This document shows positions 55,632 to 64,000 of a DNA stretch of 64,000 bases, in pieces. The position numbers were made by a program, and so were the translations under genes. Positions within the stretch are counted from its first letter, which is position 1. Each line of letters begins with the position of its first letter. This stretch comes from Longimicrobiales bacterium (GTDB lineage Bacteria > Gemmatimonadota > Gemmatimonadetes > Longimicrobiales > Gaopeijiaceae): NCBI GenBank assembly GCA_951828585.1, contig OX639991.1, positions 124,001 through 188,000 on the forward strand. Direction: 5' to 3'. The notes below the pieces were generated by a model. That model was given only the letters and a program-made list of their open reading frames with translations, searched no databases and was not told the DNA's origin.

Positions 55632-56173
55632 GACGGGGGCGAAGCGGCTCCGGCGACGCGGGCGAGCGCGGCCTGCACGAAGGCGATGACCTCGTCGACG
55701 GAGGCAGCGGTTGCGACGGTGTCCGGGAGGTCGCGGGCGCGGTCGAGGTCGCCGAAGAGGACGAGGGGGCGCCCGTAGTGGATCGAGAGCGCGACTTCGG
55801 AGGCCGTGCCGGAGCTGCCGGGCAGCGCGACCACCACATCCGAGGTGAGCACGTTGACATGGTTTCGCGAAAACGCATCCGCGCCCAGTTTGCCCAGGTG
55901 CGTCCGGATCGGGACCTCGACCCAGGGGTTCGGGTAGTTGCCCCCGGCTCCAGGGCCCCCAATGGCTTCCGCCAGCGGCAATACCCCGATCACCAGTCCC
56001 GCGCGGCCCTGCACCTTGGCAAAGGCCCGTGAAACGGACGTCATGACTCCGGACCCACCCCCGGTCAGCAGGTGGACCCCGAGCCGGGCGAGTTGCCGCC
56101 CCAGCGGCGCGGCCAGCTCTTCGTGGGCATGGGCTCCCGCGCCCATCACCCCGACGATGGGAAGTCGGTTCAA
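55628..56173 (-). CDS. SLOG-family protein (TIGR00725/LOG-like)
   Basis: The 181-residue Rossmann-like product has VGVMGAGAHAHEE, LLTGGGSGVM, and ALPGSSGTASEVALSIHYGRPLVLFGD, the nucleotide-binding pattern of SLOG/LOG proteins. TIGR00725-like members bind or hydrolyse nucleotides or their derivatives. The usual PGGxGT reads PGSSGT here. The start TTG 56173 is inferred from where similarity begins. Its stop overlaps the aminotransferase start, and it diverges from the permease gene. Confidence 0.7.
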   Translation of the reverse strand: MNRLPIVGVMGAGAHAHEELAAPLGRQLARLGVHLLTGGGSGVMTSVSRAFAKVQGRAGLVIGVLPLAEAIGGPGAGGNYPNPWVEVPIRTHLGKLGADAFSRNHVNVLTSDVVVALPGSSGTASEVALSIHYGRPLVLFGDLDRARDLPDTVATAASVDEVIAFVQAALARVAGAASPPS

Positions 56174-56239
56174 GGGTGGTTCAAAACCTGCTGACGGAAG
56201 AGTTTTCGGTGTCGGCGACCGCCCGCGACGATCGTTCCG

Positions 56240-57613
56240 GTGAATACTCGCGCCTTTGGAGGCCTCACGCCAATGAATTCCGCCGAAGCGGCGGCCGCCC
56301 CGTTGTCCGCAGGGAAAGGCTACAGCCCCTACGCCACCACCGCGGTCGTCGTGGCCAGCATGATCGGCACCGGCGTTTTCACCAGCCTCGGCTTCCAGCT
56401 CCTGGACATCCAGTCCACCTTCCCCCTGCTCCTCCTCTGGGTCGTGGGGGGCGCGGCGGCCTTCTGCGGCGCGGTCTCCTACGCGGAACTGGGCGCGGCC
56501 ATCCCCCGCTCCGGCGGCGAGTACACCTTCCTGTCCCGCATCTACCACCCCGCGGTCGGCCTCGTCTCGGGCTGGATCTCGGCAACGATCGGATTCGCAG
56601 CCCCCACGGCGCTGGCCGCGATCACCTTCGGCACATACCTGGCATCGGTCTTCCCCTCCCTTTCGCCCACCTGGCTCGGCGCGGGGCTGGTGGCGGTGCT
56701 GACCGGGGTCCACGCCACCACCTATCGCAGCTCCAGTCTCTCCCAGCGTAGCTTCACGACCGTCAAGGTGGTCCTGATCCTGGCCTTCTGTGTGGCGGCG
56801 GTCGCGCTGGTGGACCCACCGCAACCGGTCTCCCTGCTCCCGGTTGCCGGCGACGGCGCGCTGGTCTTCAGCGGCGCCTTCGCCGTCGCGCTCATCTACG
56901 TCTCCTACGCCTACACGGGGTGGAACGCGGCCACCTACCTGACCGGGGAGGTGAAGGACCCGCAGCGCACCCTGCCCCGGGTGCTGGGCGGCGGCACCCT
57001 CCTCGTCATGGTGCTCTATGTCGGGCTGAACTACGCCTTCCTGAAGGCGGCCCCGATAGACGCGATGGCGGGCAGGATCGAGGTCGGCTACGTGGCCGCG
57101 ACCCACGCCTTCGGCCCGGGAGGCGCCGCGATCATGGGCGTCACCCTCGCCGTGCTGCTCGTCTCTACGGTCAGCGCGATGGTCATGGCGGGGCCCCGCG
57201 TGCTGCAGGTGATCGGCGAGGACCACTCCTTGTTCCGGCAACTCGGCCGCACCAACCGGGACGGCATCCCGGCGGTCGCCATCGTGACCCAGGCCGCGCT
57301 CTCCCTGGCCTTCATCGTCACCGCGTCCTTCGAGACGATCCTGGTCTTCGCGGGCTTCACCCTGGGACTGAACAGCCTGCTGACCGTGGCGGGGGTCTTC
57401 GTGCTGCGGGTGCGTGAGCCGGACACCGAGCGCCCCTACCGGGTGTGGGGGTTCCCCTTCACGCCCCTCGTCTACATCGGTCTGACGCTCTGTACGTTGA
57501 CCTATATCGCCATGGACAGGCCCACCGAGGCGTTGATGGCGATTCCGTTGATCGGCAGCGGGCTGGTTCTGTACGCGATCGCGGCAAGGGCGCGGCGCGG
57601 GGAGCGCGCTTGA
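56240..57613 (+). CDS. APC-family amino acid permease
   Basis: The 457-residue product has twelve predicted helices with the APC motifs SMIGTGVFTSLGF, ELGAAIPRSGGEYTFLSRIYHP, YAYTGWNAATYLTGEVKDPQRTLPR and VLRVREPDTERPYRVWGFP. It probably imports amino acids or polyamines. ATG 56273 (MNSAEAAAAPL) is an equally good start. It is one of three APC-type transporters in the window; the other two are cut by the window edges. Confidence 0.88.
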   Translation: MNTRAFGGLTPMNSAEAAAAPLSAGKGYSPYATTAVVVASMIGTGVFTSLGFQLLDIQSTFPLLLLWVVGGAAAFCGAVSYAELGAAIPRSGGEYTFLSRIYHPAVGLVSGWISATIGFAAPTALAAITFGTYLASVFPSLSPTWLGAGLVAVLTGVHATTYRSSSLSQRSFTTVKVVLILAFCVAAVALVDPPQPVSLLPVAGDGALVFSGAFAVALIYVSYAYTGWNAATYLTGEVKDPQRTLPRVLGGGTLLVMVLYVGLNYAFLKAAPIDAMAGRIEVGYVAATHAFGPGGAAIMGVTLAVLLVSTVSAMVMAGPRVLQVIGEDHSLFRQLGRTNRDGIPAVAIVTQAALSLAFIVTASFETILVFAGFTLGLNSLLTVAGVFVLRVREPDTERPYRVWGFPFTPLVYIGLTLCTLTYIAMDRPTEALMAIPLIGSGLVLYAIAARARRGERA

Positions 57614-57699
57614 GCACCCGCCTAGAGACCCGTGACAGCTATGCGCGGCACCGCTCCCGGTGGTCTCCGGAATTCATCCGCGGGCAGTCGAAGTCCCCC

Positions 57700-58890
57700 T
57701 CAACGCTCCTTCACAATGCGACGCAACTGCACGGTCTCGACATCCCATCCGCCATGATGCACCACGACGGCAACATCACCGTCCACCGCGCGGACCGAGA
57801 GCCTTTCCTCCGTCGACACGCGCCCCAAGAGCTCTCCCTTGCGAGAATACACGGTCCAGTCCATCCGAGGGTCGGCACGCTCGGTGTCCAGGTAGTCCAG
57901 GACCCAAAAGGCGCCATCAACGACGGTGCTCTTTCCGTAGAAGGGGTAGAACCGCGGGAATTGGTCCAAATCGATGTCGCCGTAACCGGAGGGTCTGCGC
58001 TCGCGGGCCTCTGCAAGGCGATCACGGTAATCGGATAGGCGAGCGCGGTCCCTGCGCGAAATCCTCACCGGCTCCGGTGGCGTGTCGGGTCCGATTTCAC
58101 GGAGCAGAGTCCCGGAAGTGTCGAAAACCGGGATCATCGCCTCCTTGTTGTCAAGGATGTAGTACCCGTCGCCGATCACCCCGGCCGAACTCAGGCGGCT
58201 GTAAGGAGGAGGGACACTGTTCCATTCTCCACCGTCTGCGAGAGGTGCAATGAACAGTTCAGCTCCGAGATAGTAGCCCAGACTGTCCACGAAGACCCCG
58301 TTCGCGTCATACCTGCCCAGCACGTTGACGCTGCGGCGAAACATGAGAGACCTGGGCCGACTGGCCCGGACCTCGGCCGCGACCAGGAAGGAGCCATCCG
58401 CGAAGACGCCCACAAAGTCCGGGGAGCCGTACGCACCCCAATACTCAAAGTCGACTGTGCGTTCAAGCGCACCGGACAGGTCGTGCAGGGTCACCCGTCG
58501 GTGATGGGCATCATAGGTATACAACCGGTTCCCCACGCGTTGCAGCGACACGAGCCACCAGTACTCCCCCGGTCCGTCTCCCCGTCTTCCTACCCGCTTG
58601 AGAAACTCACCCGTGTGGCGGTCGTAGAAGCGAAGCGAGGCCGAACTCGTCTGCGCGATGATCAGTGTGTCCCCCACAAGAATGACGCCGATGACCTGGT
58701 GCAGAGGATCGTTGGGATCGTCGCCGATGGTCAGTAGCGGGACGCTGTCAATCCGGGCCGTCCATTCGACGGCCCCTGCCGACTGGATACGCCCACCGTC
58801 CCCGGCATCACCCCCGTATCCGGCCAGAAGCAACGCCAGCCCCATGACTGGAAGGCACGCTCCGGCTCGCCTGCGATTCACCTTCGACAT
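57700..58890 (-). CDS. 6-bladed beta-propeller protein, lipobox cysteine replaced by tyrosine
   Basis: This is the only full-length propeller of its type in the window (about 396 residues): DRHTGEFLKRVGRRGDGPGEYWWLVS, NRLYTYDAHHRRVTLHDLSG, RYDANGVFVDSLGYYLGAELFIAP, GDGYYILDNKEAMIPVFDTSGTLLREIG, and VVDGAFWVLDYLDTERADPRMDW. The signal reads LALLLAGYGGDAG, so Tyr (TAC) stands where related proteins have the lipobox Cys. The protein would then be secreted or signal-anchored, not lipidated. GTG 58899 is an alternative start. The function of the family is unknown. Confidence 0.8.
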   Translation of the reverse strand: MSKVNRRRAGACLPVMGLALLLAGYGGDAGDGGRIQSAGAVEWTARIDSVPLLTIGDDPNDPLHQVIGVILVGDTLIIAQTSSASLRFYDRHTGEFLKRVGRRGDGPGEYWWLVSLQRVGNRLYTYDAHHRRVTLHDLSGALERTVDFEYWGAYGSPDFVGVFADGSFLVAAEVRASRPRSLMFRRSVNVLGRYDANGVFVDSLGYYLGAELFIAPLADGGEWNSVPPPYSRLSSAGVIGDGYYILDNKEAMIPVFDTSGTLLREIGPDTPPEPVRISRRDRARLSDYRDRLAEARERRPSGYGDIDLDQFPRFYPFYGKSTVVDGAFWVLDYLDTERADPRMDWTVYSRKGELLGRVSTEERLSVRAVDGDVAVVVHHGGWDVETVQLRRIVKER

Positions 58891-58929
58891 CCTGTCCACC
58901 GTCCCTTCCCGTCTCGACGACGCATTCCC

Positions 58930-59595
58930 CTACTCCACCCCCAGCAACTCGATCTCGAAGACCAGCACCTGGTTCGGCCCGATGAGCGGGGCCCTGCCGT
59001 CCGGCCCGTACGCCAGATCACTCGGGATGACCACGCGCATCTGGCCGCCCACCTTCATCAGCTTCAGCGCCTCGGCAAAGCCACTGACGAAATTGTCCAC
59101 TCCCAAGGTGGTGGGTGCCCCGCGGCTGTGCGAAGAGTCGAACTCGCTTCCGTCCGGTAGCGAGCCACGGTAGTGAATCGTCACGGTCTGCCCGGACACG
59201 GGCGATTCCCCGTCCCCCTCCCGCAGCACTTCGTACTGGAGCCCGGATTCGGTGATCATGACCCCTTCCCGGGCCGCGTTCTCCTCGAGATAGGCCGCTC
59301 CTTCCGTCGCCCCACGGTCCCTTGCCGCCTCCTGCACCATCTCGTTGAAGGCGGTCATCGCCGCTTCGATCTCCTCATCGGTCAGCGCCGGTTCCATCTC
59401 GCTGAGGGCATCGGTGACCCCCATCATGAGCGCTACCATGTCCAGGTGTTCCTGAACGTCGGCCAGGGAGGTCCCGATGTTGCGGCCGATCCCGTAGCTG
59501 GCCTTCTGGGCATCGGTCTCGAGGGCCACGTCGGGCAGGCAGGCCGTGGCGGCGACGAGGACGGCGGGGACGATGAAGCGGAGTCGATTGGACAT
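58930..59595 (-). CDS. FKBP-type peptidyl-prolyl isomerase lipoprotein (FkpA/Mip-like)
   Basis: The 221-residue product has a lipobox (VAATAC), an N-terminal helical dimerisation domain (ASYGIGRNIGTSLADVQEHLD) and an FKBP domain (TVTIHYRGSLPDGSEFDSSHSRGAPTTLGVDNFVSGFAEALKLMKVGGQMRVVIPSDLAYGP). It speeds proline isomerisation in exported proteins. AAGGAAG precedes ATG 59595. It stands alone on the minus strand, upstream of the propeller gene. Confidence 0.93.
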   Translation of the reverse strand: MSNRLRFIVPAVLVAATACLPDVALETDAQKASYGIGRNIGTSLADVQEHLDMVALMMGVTDALSEMEPALTDEEIEAAMTAFNEMVQEAARDRGATEGAAYLEENAAREGVMITESGLQYEVLREGDGESPVSGQTVTIHYRGSLPDGSEFDSSHSRGAPTTLGVDNFVSGFAEALKLMKVGGQMRVVIPSDLAYGPDGRAPLIGPNQVLVFEIELLGVE

Positions 59596-59709
59596 GAACG
59601 GTCTTCCTTTGCGGGTAGTCGGCGCCAGCCGGCGGCGGACAGTCGCCGCTAGCGCCGGAAGCAGCGAGTCACCGGGCTGGCAGGGCAGGAAGGTAACGCC
59701 GGACCAGCG

Positions 59710-60339
59710 TCATGCCAGCAGCGACCGGAGTTGATTGAGATGCTCGATGACCGGGATGGGGACCCGCTCGGCTTCGCCCCCCGTCAGCTGCGCCGGGTTG
59801 TGCCAGACAACGGGCAGGCCAGCCGCGTGCGCCCCGACGACATCGAAGGGGGAGCCCGCGACGAACAGCACTTCCTCGGGGGGCGCGTGCAGAGCCTCGA
59901 CACCGGCCATGTAGATACGCGGATCGGGTTTGTAGAAGCCCGCGGACTCGGCGGTGACCACGGCGCTGAAGGGGGCGCCCAACAAAGCGGCCGCCCGGCG
60001 ACCGAGCACCTCCGAGCAGTTGGTCACCACGCCCAGGGGTCTGTTCCGGGCCAGCCCTCGGAGCACCGATCCCGTGCCGGGCCAGGGCGCCAGTTCGTCC
60101 CAGCGGGCCTCGAGTTCACCGGCGAGCGCCCGGGGCAGTCCCCCGGCCTCCGCCGATTCCGCGACGAGGTCCAGGTAGGGGACATATGCGCCCGTGGCGT
60201 ATGTGCGCTTCAGGTATTCCATGCGCCACCGCCGCCCCGGCCCCTCGCCCCCGGCGATGTCGTCCCACAGCGACCAGGAGTCGAGCAGGGCGGAAAGGAG
60301 ATCGAAGAGGATGACCTTCGGCTTGGACCGCCCGATCAT
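59710..60339 (-). CDS. HAD-superfamily hydrolase (haloacid dehalogenase-like)
   Basis: The 209-residue product has a motif I variant (VILFDLLSALLDSW, nucleophile Asp), motif II VVTNCSE, Lys in ESAGFYKPDPRIYM, and motif IV FVAGSPFDVVGAHAAGLPVVWHNP. The second Asp of motif I (DxD) is Leu, and the usual GDxxxD reads GSPFD, as in 2-haloacid dehalogenases, which lack the metal. It therefore may be a dehalogenase instead of a phosphatase. ATG 60339 is clear. Confidence 0.82.
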   Translation of the reverse strand: MIGRSKPKVILFDLLSALLDSWSLWDDIAGGEGPGRRWRMEYLKRTYATGAYVPYLDLVAESAEAGGLPRALAGELEARWDELAPWPGTGSVLRGLARNRPLGVVTNCSEVLGRRAAALLGAPFSAVVTAESAGFYKPDPRIYMAGVEALHAPPEEVLFVAGSPFDVVGAHAAGLPVVWHNPAQLTGGEAERVPIPVIEHLNQLRSLLA

Positions 60340-60391
60340 GGCCGGGGCGGTCCCGAGCCCACCAACGGGGACCGGGCGGCCGTCGCGGCCC

Positions 60392-61927
60392 TCACGACAC
60401 CTCCGCCTCGGCCTCGATCTCGACGAGCAGGTCGTCGCCGATGGTGTTGGCGTGGACCAGGGTGTTGGCGGGGCGGATGTCGGCGAAACGCGCCCCGTGC
60501 GCGCGCGCCACCGGCTCCCAGTCGACCCCTTCGCGGATGTACACGCGGGTGCGCACCACGTCCCCGAGTCCCGCTCCGAGGGACTGCAGCGACCCCTCGA
60601 TCTTGTCGATGATGAAGTGGGTCTGCGCAGCCGGGTCCCGTCCCCCGATCACGCGGCCGCCGTGGCTCGCCGTGGTCCCCGCGACATGAATGCGGCCGCC
60701 CCTCTTCACCGCGCGGCTGTACCCGGCCATCTCCTCCCAAGGCGTCCCGGTGGAGACGAGCCGGGCCGTGCCGGAGAGCCGGACCGGGTAGGGCGCGGGG
60801 AGGTGGGTGAGGTGGTGGCTGAGGTCGCCCGAGGCGGTGAGGAAGGGGGGGCGGCGGTACTCGTCGCCGCAGTCGCCGGGGATCGGATCGAGCGTCGCGC
60901 AGGCCTCGTCGAGATCGCGCCGCGCCTCGTCGTCGAGAGTGAAACGGAAGAGGTTCAGGTTGTTCTCGAGGTGAATCCGCTCGCCCAGCCGCGCCCCGAC
61001 GATGATTCCGGCCACCGCCGCGTGTTCGAGCACGTAGCGACAGGCCACATTGGCCACGGACACGTCAGTGGATCCGGCGGCGCCCTTCTCTTCCGCCAAC
61101 CCTGACGTTACGTGAGGGTTGGTGTCGGCAAACCTACCCCGCTCGTTCAGCCGCCCGGCCACCCGCGCCACCACCTCCAGCAACCCCTGGAACCGGTCCC
61201 ATCCCCCCACCTGGTCGATGAAGCGGCGGTACTTCATCTGCGACCAGGTCAGCGACTCGTCAATGGGCGGTTCCGGGCGGCCCAGCCACCGTTCGCTCAG
61301 GAAGCCTCCTGCCAGCGTCCCGTAGGCAAGCAATGCCACCCCGTGACGCCGGCACACTTCGGTGATCGCGCCCGCCGCCCGCCGGTCCAGCAACGAGAAG
61401 CAGACTTGGTTCGAAACGATCGGCACGCCGCTACGCACAGCCATGTCGAGGTGGACGGCGTCGCAGTTGGTCAGGCCGAGGTGGCGGATCCGGCCCGCGG
61501 CCTGGTGCTCGGCCAGCTCGAAGAGGCAGTCCAGCCAGCTCGGATCGGCGTAGTTCCAGGCGTGGAACTGCAGCAGGTCGAGGCGATCGGTGCCGAGGCG
61601 GTCGAGAGCGCGGTCGACCGCGGCTGCCACCGTTTCGGCGCTGGCGGGACCCGGTTCCGGCACCCATTTGGTGAGGAGCTGGATGTCGGCGCGGCAAGCC
61701 GCCAGCATCCCCGCGATCACCTCGGCCGAGCCGTAGTGGTCGGCCATGTCGAAGGTTGTGAGGCCCGCGTCGGCGTAGCGGCCCATGGCGCGGCAGGCGG
61801 AGGCCGGCTCAAGCGCCTCACCACCACGCTCCTGGTCCGCAACCTGCCACATTCCGGTGACGATCCGGGAGATTTCCAGACCCGGGGCGAGAAGGGTGTG
61901 GCGGCCGTCTGCGATACCATCTCCCAT
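60392..61927 (-). CDS. aldo/keto reductase fused to RidA
   Basis: The 511-residue product has an N-terminal aldo/keto reductase barrel (GMWQVADQERGGE, YADAGLTTFDMADHYGSAEVIAG, DRLGTDRLDLLQFHAW, HLGLTNCDAVHL, GIIVGARLGERIHLENNL). It is joined to a C-terminal RidA/YjgF/Rid family domain (SGTARLVSTGTPWEEMAGYSRAVKRGGRIHVAGTTA, QSLGAGLGDVVRTRVYIREGVDWEPVARAHGARFADIRPANTLV). RidA detoxifies reactive enamines and imines, so the chain may reduce or clear an amino-acid-derived carbonyl. A perfect hairpin sequence is embedded in the barrel coding DNA. ATG 61927 is preferred over 62044. Confidence 0.88.
   Translation of the reverse strand: MGDGIADGRHTLLAPGLEISRIVTGMWQVADQERGGEALEPASACRAMGRYADAGLTTFDMADHYGSAEVIAGMLAACRADIQLLTKWVPEPGPASAETVAAAVDRALDRLGTDRLDLLQFHAWNYADPSWLDCLFELAEHQAAGRIRHLGLTNCDAVHLDMAVRSGVPIVSNQVCFSLLDRRAAGAITEVCRRHGVALLAYGTLAGGFLSERWLGRPEPPIDESLTWSQMKYRRFIDQVGGWDRFQGLLEVVARVAGRLNERGRFADTNPHVTSGLAEEKGAAGSTDVSVANVACRYVLEHAAVAGIIVGARLGERIHLENNLNLFRFTLDDEARRDLDEACATLDPIPGDCGDEYRRPPFLTASGDLSHHLTHLPAPYPVRLSGTARLVSTGTPWEEMAGYSRAVKRGGRIHVAGTTASHGGRVIGGRDPAAQTHFIIDKIEGSLQSLGAGLGDVVRTRVYIREGVDWEPVARAHGARFADIRPANTLVHANTIGDDLLVEIEAEAEVS
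61096..61122. repeat. 27-base palindrome inside the AKR-RidA gene
   Basis: Arms CCAACCCT and AGGGTTGG, with an inner ACGT/ACGT pairing, form a near-perfect hairpin translated as TNPHVTSG between barrel segments. It interrupts a loop of the aldo/keto reductase fold and resembles an inserted repeat; it could also hinder translation into the RidA part. Confidence 0.5.
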
Positions 61928-61952
61928 GCCAGCCGTCACTCCCCCACCGCGA

Positions 61953-62714
61953 TCAGCTTCCGCCCGCGGAGGTCGCTTCCGCCGCCCAAATCCCCGCGCC
62001 CTCGGCAAACTTCGTGTAGAGAACGACCAGGAGGCTGGCGCCACGGTCGTCCTCGGTCGCGAACACCGTCACCGACCAGAGATCGAATACGAGCTCGAAA
62101 CGCCCGATGCCGCCCGAACCCGAAGCGGGTATGTACAGCTTCCGCGACGCTCCGCTTGTGCCGATGCGATCGGCCCATTTGAAGTACCACATCAACACCT
62201 CCGCGGTGCTCGCGTCCGCCACGTACCCACCTCCCCCAACGACCAGGTCCTTCGTCTTGGCGGACGTGCTCGCGTTGGAGCGTACGCCGGGATAGACGGG
62301 CACCCATTCGGGCGGAGATCCCTCTTCCATGATTCCGGCCCCGCCCAACTCCGCAAAGCCGGCCTCACCGCGCGCCAGCTTGTCGAGGATACCGGTCAGG
62401 GTGGAGAATTCGAATTCCATCGGCCTTCCCTTCGGACCGCTCACCTCGAATGCGAACCCGGATCCGTCTCCAGCCGGCGTGACTCTCCACCCGCGACCCT
62501 CCAATGTCGAATTCAACGCCGTAGCGATCGCGCCGACCAGCTTCGGAGCCACACTCCGCCGCACGTCCGCAGCCGACTCGTTCTCCTGGAGGCACGCGAC
62601 CTCCGGCGCGGCCCCGGCCCCTGCCACCAGCAGGCACCCTCCGGCAAGCGCAACCGTGTTGAACCGGAAAAACCCCCTCCTTCGCGACACACCATTGCTC
62701 AATGCAACCGACAT
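61953..62714 (-). CDS. exported protein of unknown function (WVPVYPG family)
   Basis: The 253-residue product begins MSVALSNGVSRRRGFFRFNTVALAGGCLLVAGAGAAP, a signal peptide. Its C-terminal half shares EWVPVYPGVR, a helix with MWYFKWADRIG and ATEDDRGASLLVVLYTKF with the gene at 8549-9385. GGGGG seven bases before ATG 62714 supports this start over 62747. No function is recognised; the shared domain appears to be an exported alpha/beta module. Confidence 0.65.
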   Translation of the reverse strand: MSVALSNGVSRRRGFFRFNTVALAGGCLLVAGAGAAPEVACLQENESAADVRRSVAPKLVGAIATALNSTLEGRGWRVTPAGDGSGFAFEVSGPKGRPMEFEFSTLTGILDKLARGEAGFAELGGAGIMEEGSPPEWVPVYPGVRSNASTSAKTKDLVVGGGGYVADASTAEVLMWYFKWADRIGTSGASRKLYIPASGSGGIGRFELVFDLWSVTVFATEDDRGASLLVVLYTKFAEGAGIWAAEATSAGGS

Positions 62715-62811
62715 TCCACAACCCCCTTCATCTTGATATGGACACACTCGTTACGGCCCCGAAGGCCATGAGGTTCACATGCCCGGCGCCCCGTCAGCAA
62801 CGTAGTGTAGC

Positions 62812-64000
62812 TCACCCCCGCGGCAACTCCCTGAACACCGCCTCCACATCCCCCCCACCCCGCCTCAGCCGCCGCATCTCGCGCACGAAAATCCCCGACG
62901 CCAGGGCCATCACGCCTAACCACAACCAGGTGGAGTGGAAGTACCACGCCCCCACCTCGGCGCTGAGGTCCTTGTGAATGTGCACGACCAGGAACACACC
63001 AAGAAGTGCGATCCCAGCCACCCCGGCCACCCACTGTCCAACCCTCCCGCGCAGCACCCGCATCTCGGCCGCTCGCTCCGGATTGCGCCGCGCCAGCGTC
63101 AGCAGCGACAGCGACATGAGCAGGAAGTTCACCAGCATCGAGGTGACCAGGATGTCGACGCCGAGAAAGAAATCCCCAGCGAAGTGGCTTCCCAGTATGC
63201 CCAAGGAAGCCATGGCCCCGCTCGCCACCAGCGCGACGTGCGGGGTCCGCCGCCGCGGGTGCACGGCCGCGACCCCGCGTGGAAAAACCCCGTCCTCCCC
63301 CCACGCGAACATCAGTCGCGACACCGCCAGCAACATCGCCGGCAGATCATTGATGAGCGCCACGGCCGCCCCCGCGACGATCGCCACCGTCCAGCCCACC
63401 GGGAGCAGGTAGCCGAGCAGACCCGGCGCGGTGAGGTCGCGAAGCTGCGCCTCCTCGGCCACGAAGCTCCAGGGCACGGCGTGATAGATGGCGGCCGCGA
63501 AGAGGAGGTAGAAGGTCCCCACGGTGACAACCGCCAGGCCGGTCGCCAGGGGGAGGTTGCGCGCGGGCCGCCTCGCCTCGCCCCCGGCCTGTGCAATCGC
63601 GTCGAAACCGATGAAGGAGGAGAAGAGAAGCGCCGCTGCCGCGAGGAAGGGGCCGATCCGGAAGGGCGCTTCAGGCTCCGGTGGAACCGCCCGCCCCTCG
63701 GTGGCCATGAGCGCCGCCGAAAAGTCACCGTGGTCGAACATGAAACCGGCTACGATCACCACGCTCCCCAGCAGGAACATGACGAACATCATCGGCACCA
63801 GCGTGAGCTGATAGGCCCCCAGCCCCCGCAGGTTCACCACCACGAAGGTCCAGAGAAAGGCCAGCGCCAGCCCCACGCGTACAGGCCCGGTGCCCAGCGC
63901 CTCGGCCGTCCCCACCCACCCCAACGCATCCGCGATGTCGCGCAGGAACGGAATCAGCACGTATGACACGATCCCGATCGCAATCGAAAGCCCGAACCAC
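62812..64000 (-). CDS. APC-family permease, 5' end outside window
   Basis: The reading frame is open to the right edge and ends at 62812. It has at least nine helices, with SSFIGFDAIAQAGGEARRPARNLPLATGLAVVTVGTFYLLFAAA and LINDLPAMLLAVSRLMFAWGEDGVFPRGVAAVHPRRRTPHVAL typical of APC transporters. It should carry amino acids across the cytoplasmic membrane. The N-terminal substrate-binding helix is not in view. Confidence 0.85.
   Translation of the reverse strand, partial: WFGLSIAIGIVSYVLIPFLRDIADALGWVGTAEALGTGPVRVGLALAFLWTFVVVNLRGLGAYQLTLVPMMFVMFLLGSVVIVAGFMFDHGDFSAALMATEGRAVPPEPEAPFRIGPFLAAAALLFSSFIGFDAIAQAGGEARRPARNLPLATGLAVVTVGTFYLLFAAAIYHAVPWSFVAEEAQLRDLTAPGLLGYLLPVGWTVAIVAGAAVALINDLPAMLLAVSRLMFAWGEDGVFPRGVAAVHPRRRTPHVALVASGAMASLGILGSHFAGDFFLGVDILVTSMLVNFLLMSLSLLTLARRNPERAAEMRVLRGRVGQWVAGVAGIALLGVFLVVHIHKDLSAEVGAWYFHSTWLWLGVMALASGIFVREMRRLRRGGGDVEAVFRELPRG

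Overview
The window is GC-rich (roughly two thirds G+C), densely coded, and organised into short operons in which neighbouring genes overlap by four bases (ATGA, GTGA or TTGA). The gene content points to a Gemmatimonadota-like, probably aerobic heterotroph with an outer membrane: 6-bladed beta-propeller lipoproteins, a sortilin-like BNR-repeat exoprotein, a large Oar-like TonB receptor, multihaem lipoprotein cytochromes and ornithine-lipid-type acyltransferases. The phylum is an inference from gene style; there is no rRNA or tRNA gene here to confirm it.

Layout. 1-5.3 kb (minus): amino acid permease, octahaem-TPR cytochrome, tetrahaem cytochrome and a YIP1 membrane protein in one coupled operon. 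5.5-8.5 kb (plus): ACSF3/MatB-like acyl-CoA synthetase and a sodium:solute symporter. 9.5-16.3 kb (plus): a seven-gene coupled operon with two tiny membrane proteins, a ferric-reductase-like/Rieske fusion, an anchored protein, an OlsB-like N-acyltransferase, a PlsC-like O-acyltransferase and a 925-residue hydrolase/DedA/ATP-grasp fusion. 16.3-23.4 kb: a decayed mobile region. An IS110 element sits inside an AhpD-like gene. A second, inverted copy sits inside a DDE insertion sequence. Remnants of parA, an RHH-like partner and a propeller gene lie between them.

23.4-32.8 kb: sufE, a PA0069-type radical SAM gene, a c-type cytochrome lipoprotein, an FprA-like reductase, an Rpn-like nuclease, and a feoB operon led by a membrane-anchored DtxR/FeoA regulator with a palindromic operator. 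32.9-38.9 kb: a propeller lipoprotein gene apparently split by a ~4.7 kb island carrying an HTH gene with iteron-like repeats, a frameshifted HEAAH protein, a lipoprotein, phage portal and connector genes and a truncated DNA methyltransferase. 38.9-64 kb: sortilin-like exoprotein, DoxX plus organomercurial-lyase-like gene, threonine aldolase, GNAT, FkbM methyltransferase, MOP-superfamily transporter, Tat-exported metallo-hydrolase, TonB receptor, aminotransferase/SLOG pair, permeases, FKBP isomerase, HAD hydrolase and an aldo/keto reductase-RidA fusion.

The most notable signal is two genes, 25 kb apart, in which a single in-frame TGA occupies the position of a conserved catalytic cysteine and is followed at the right distance by a bacterial SECIS-like hairpin. 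One is a MerB-like organomercurial lyase (TGA at the place of Cys159). The other is an AhpD-like CxxC protein (CFY-TGA), now interrupted by IS110. Because TGA clearly works as a stop at many overlapping gene junctions here, selenocysteine insertion is the simplest explanation, though neither selABCD nor a tRNA-Sec gene lies in the window.
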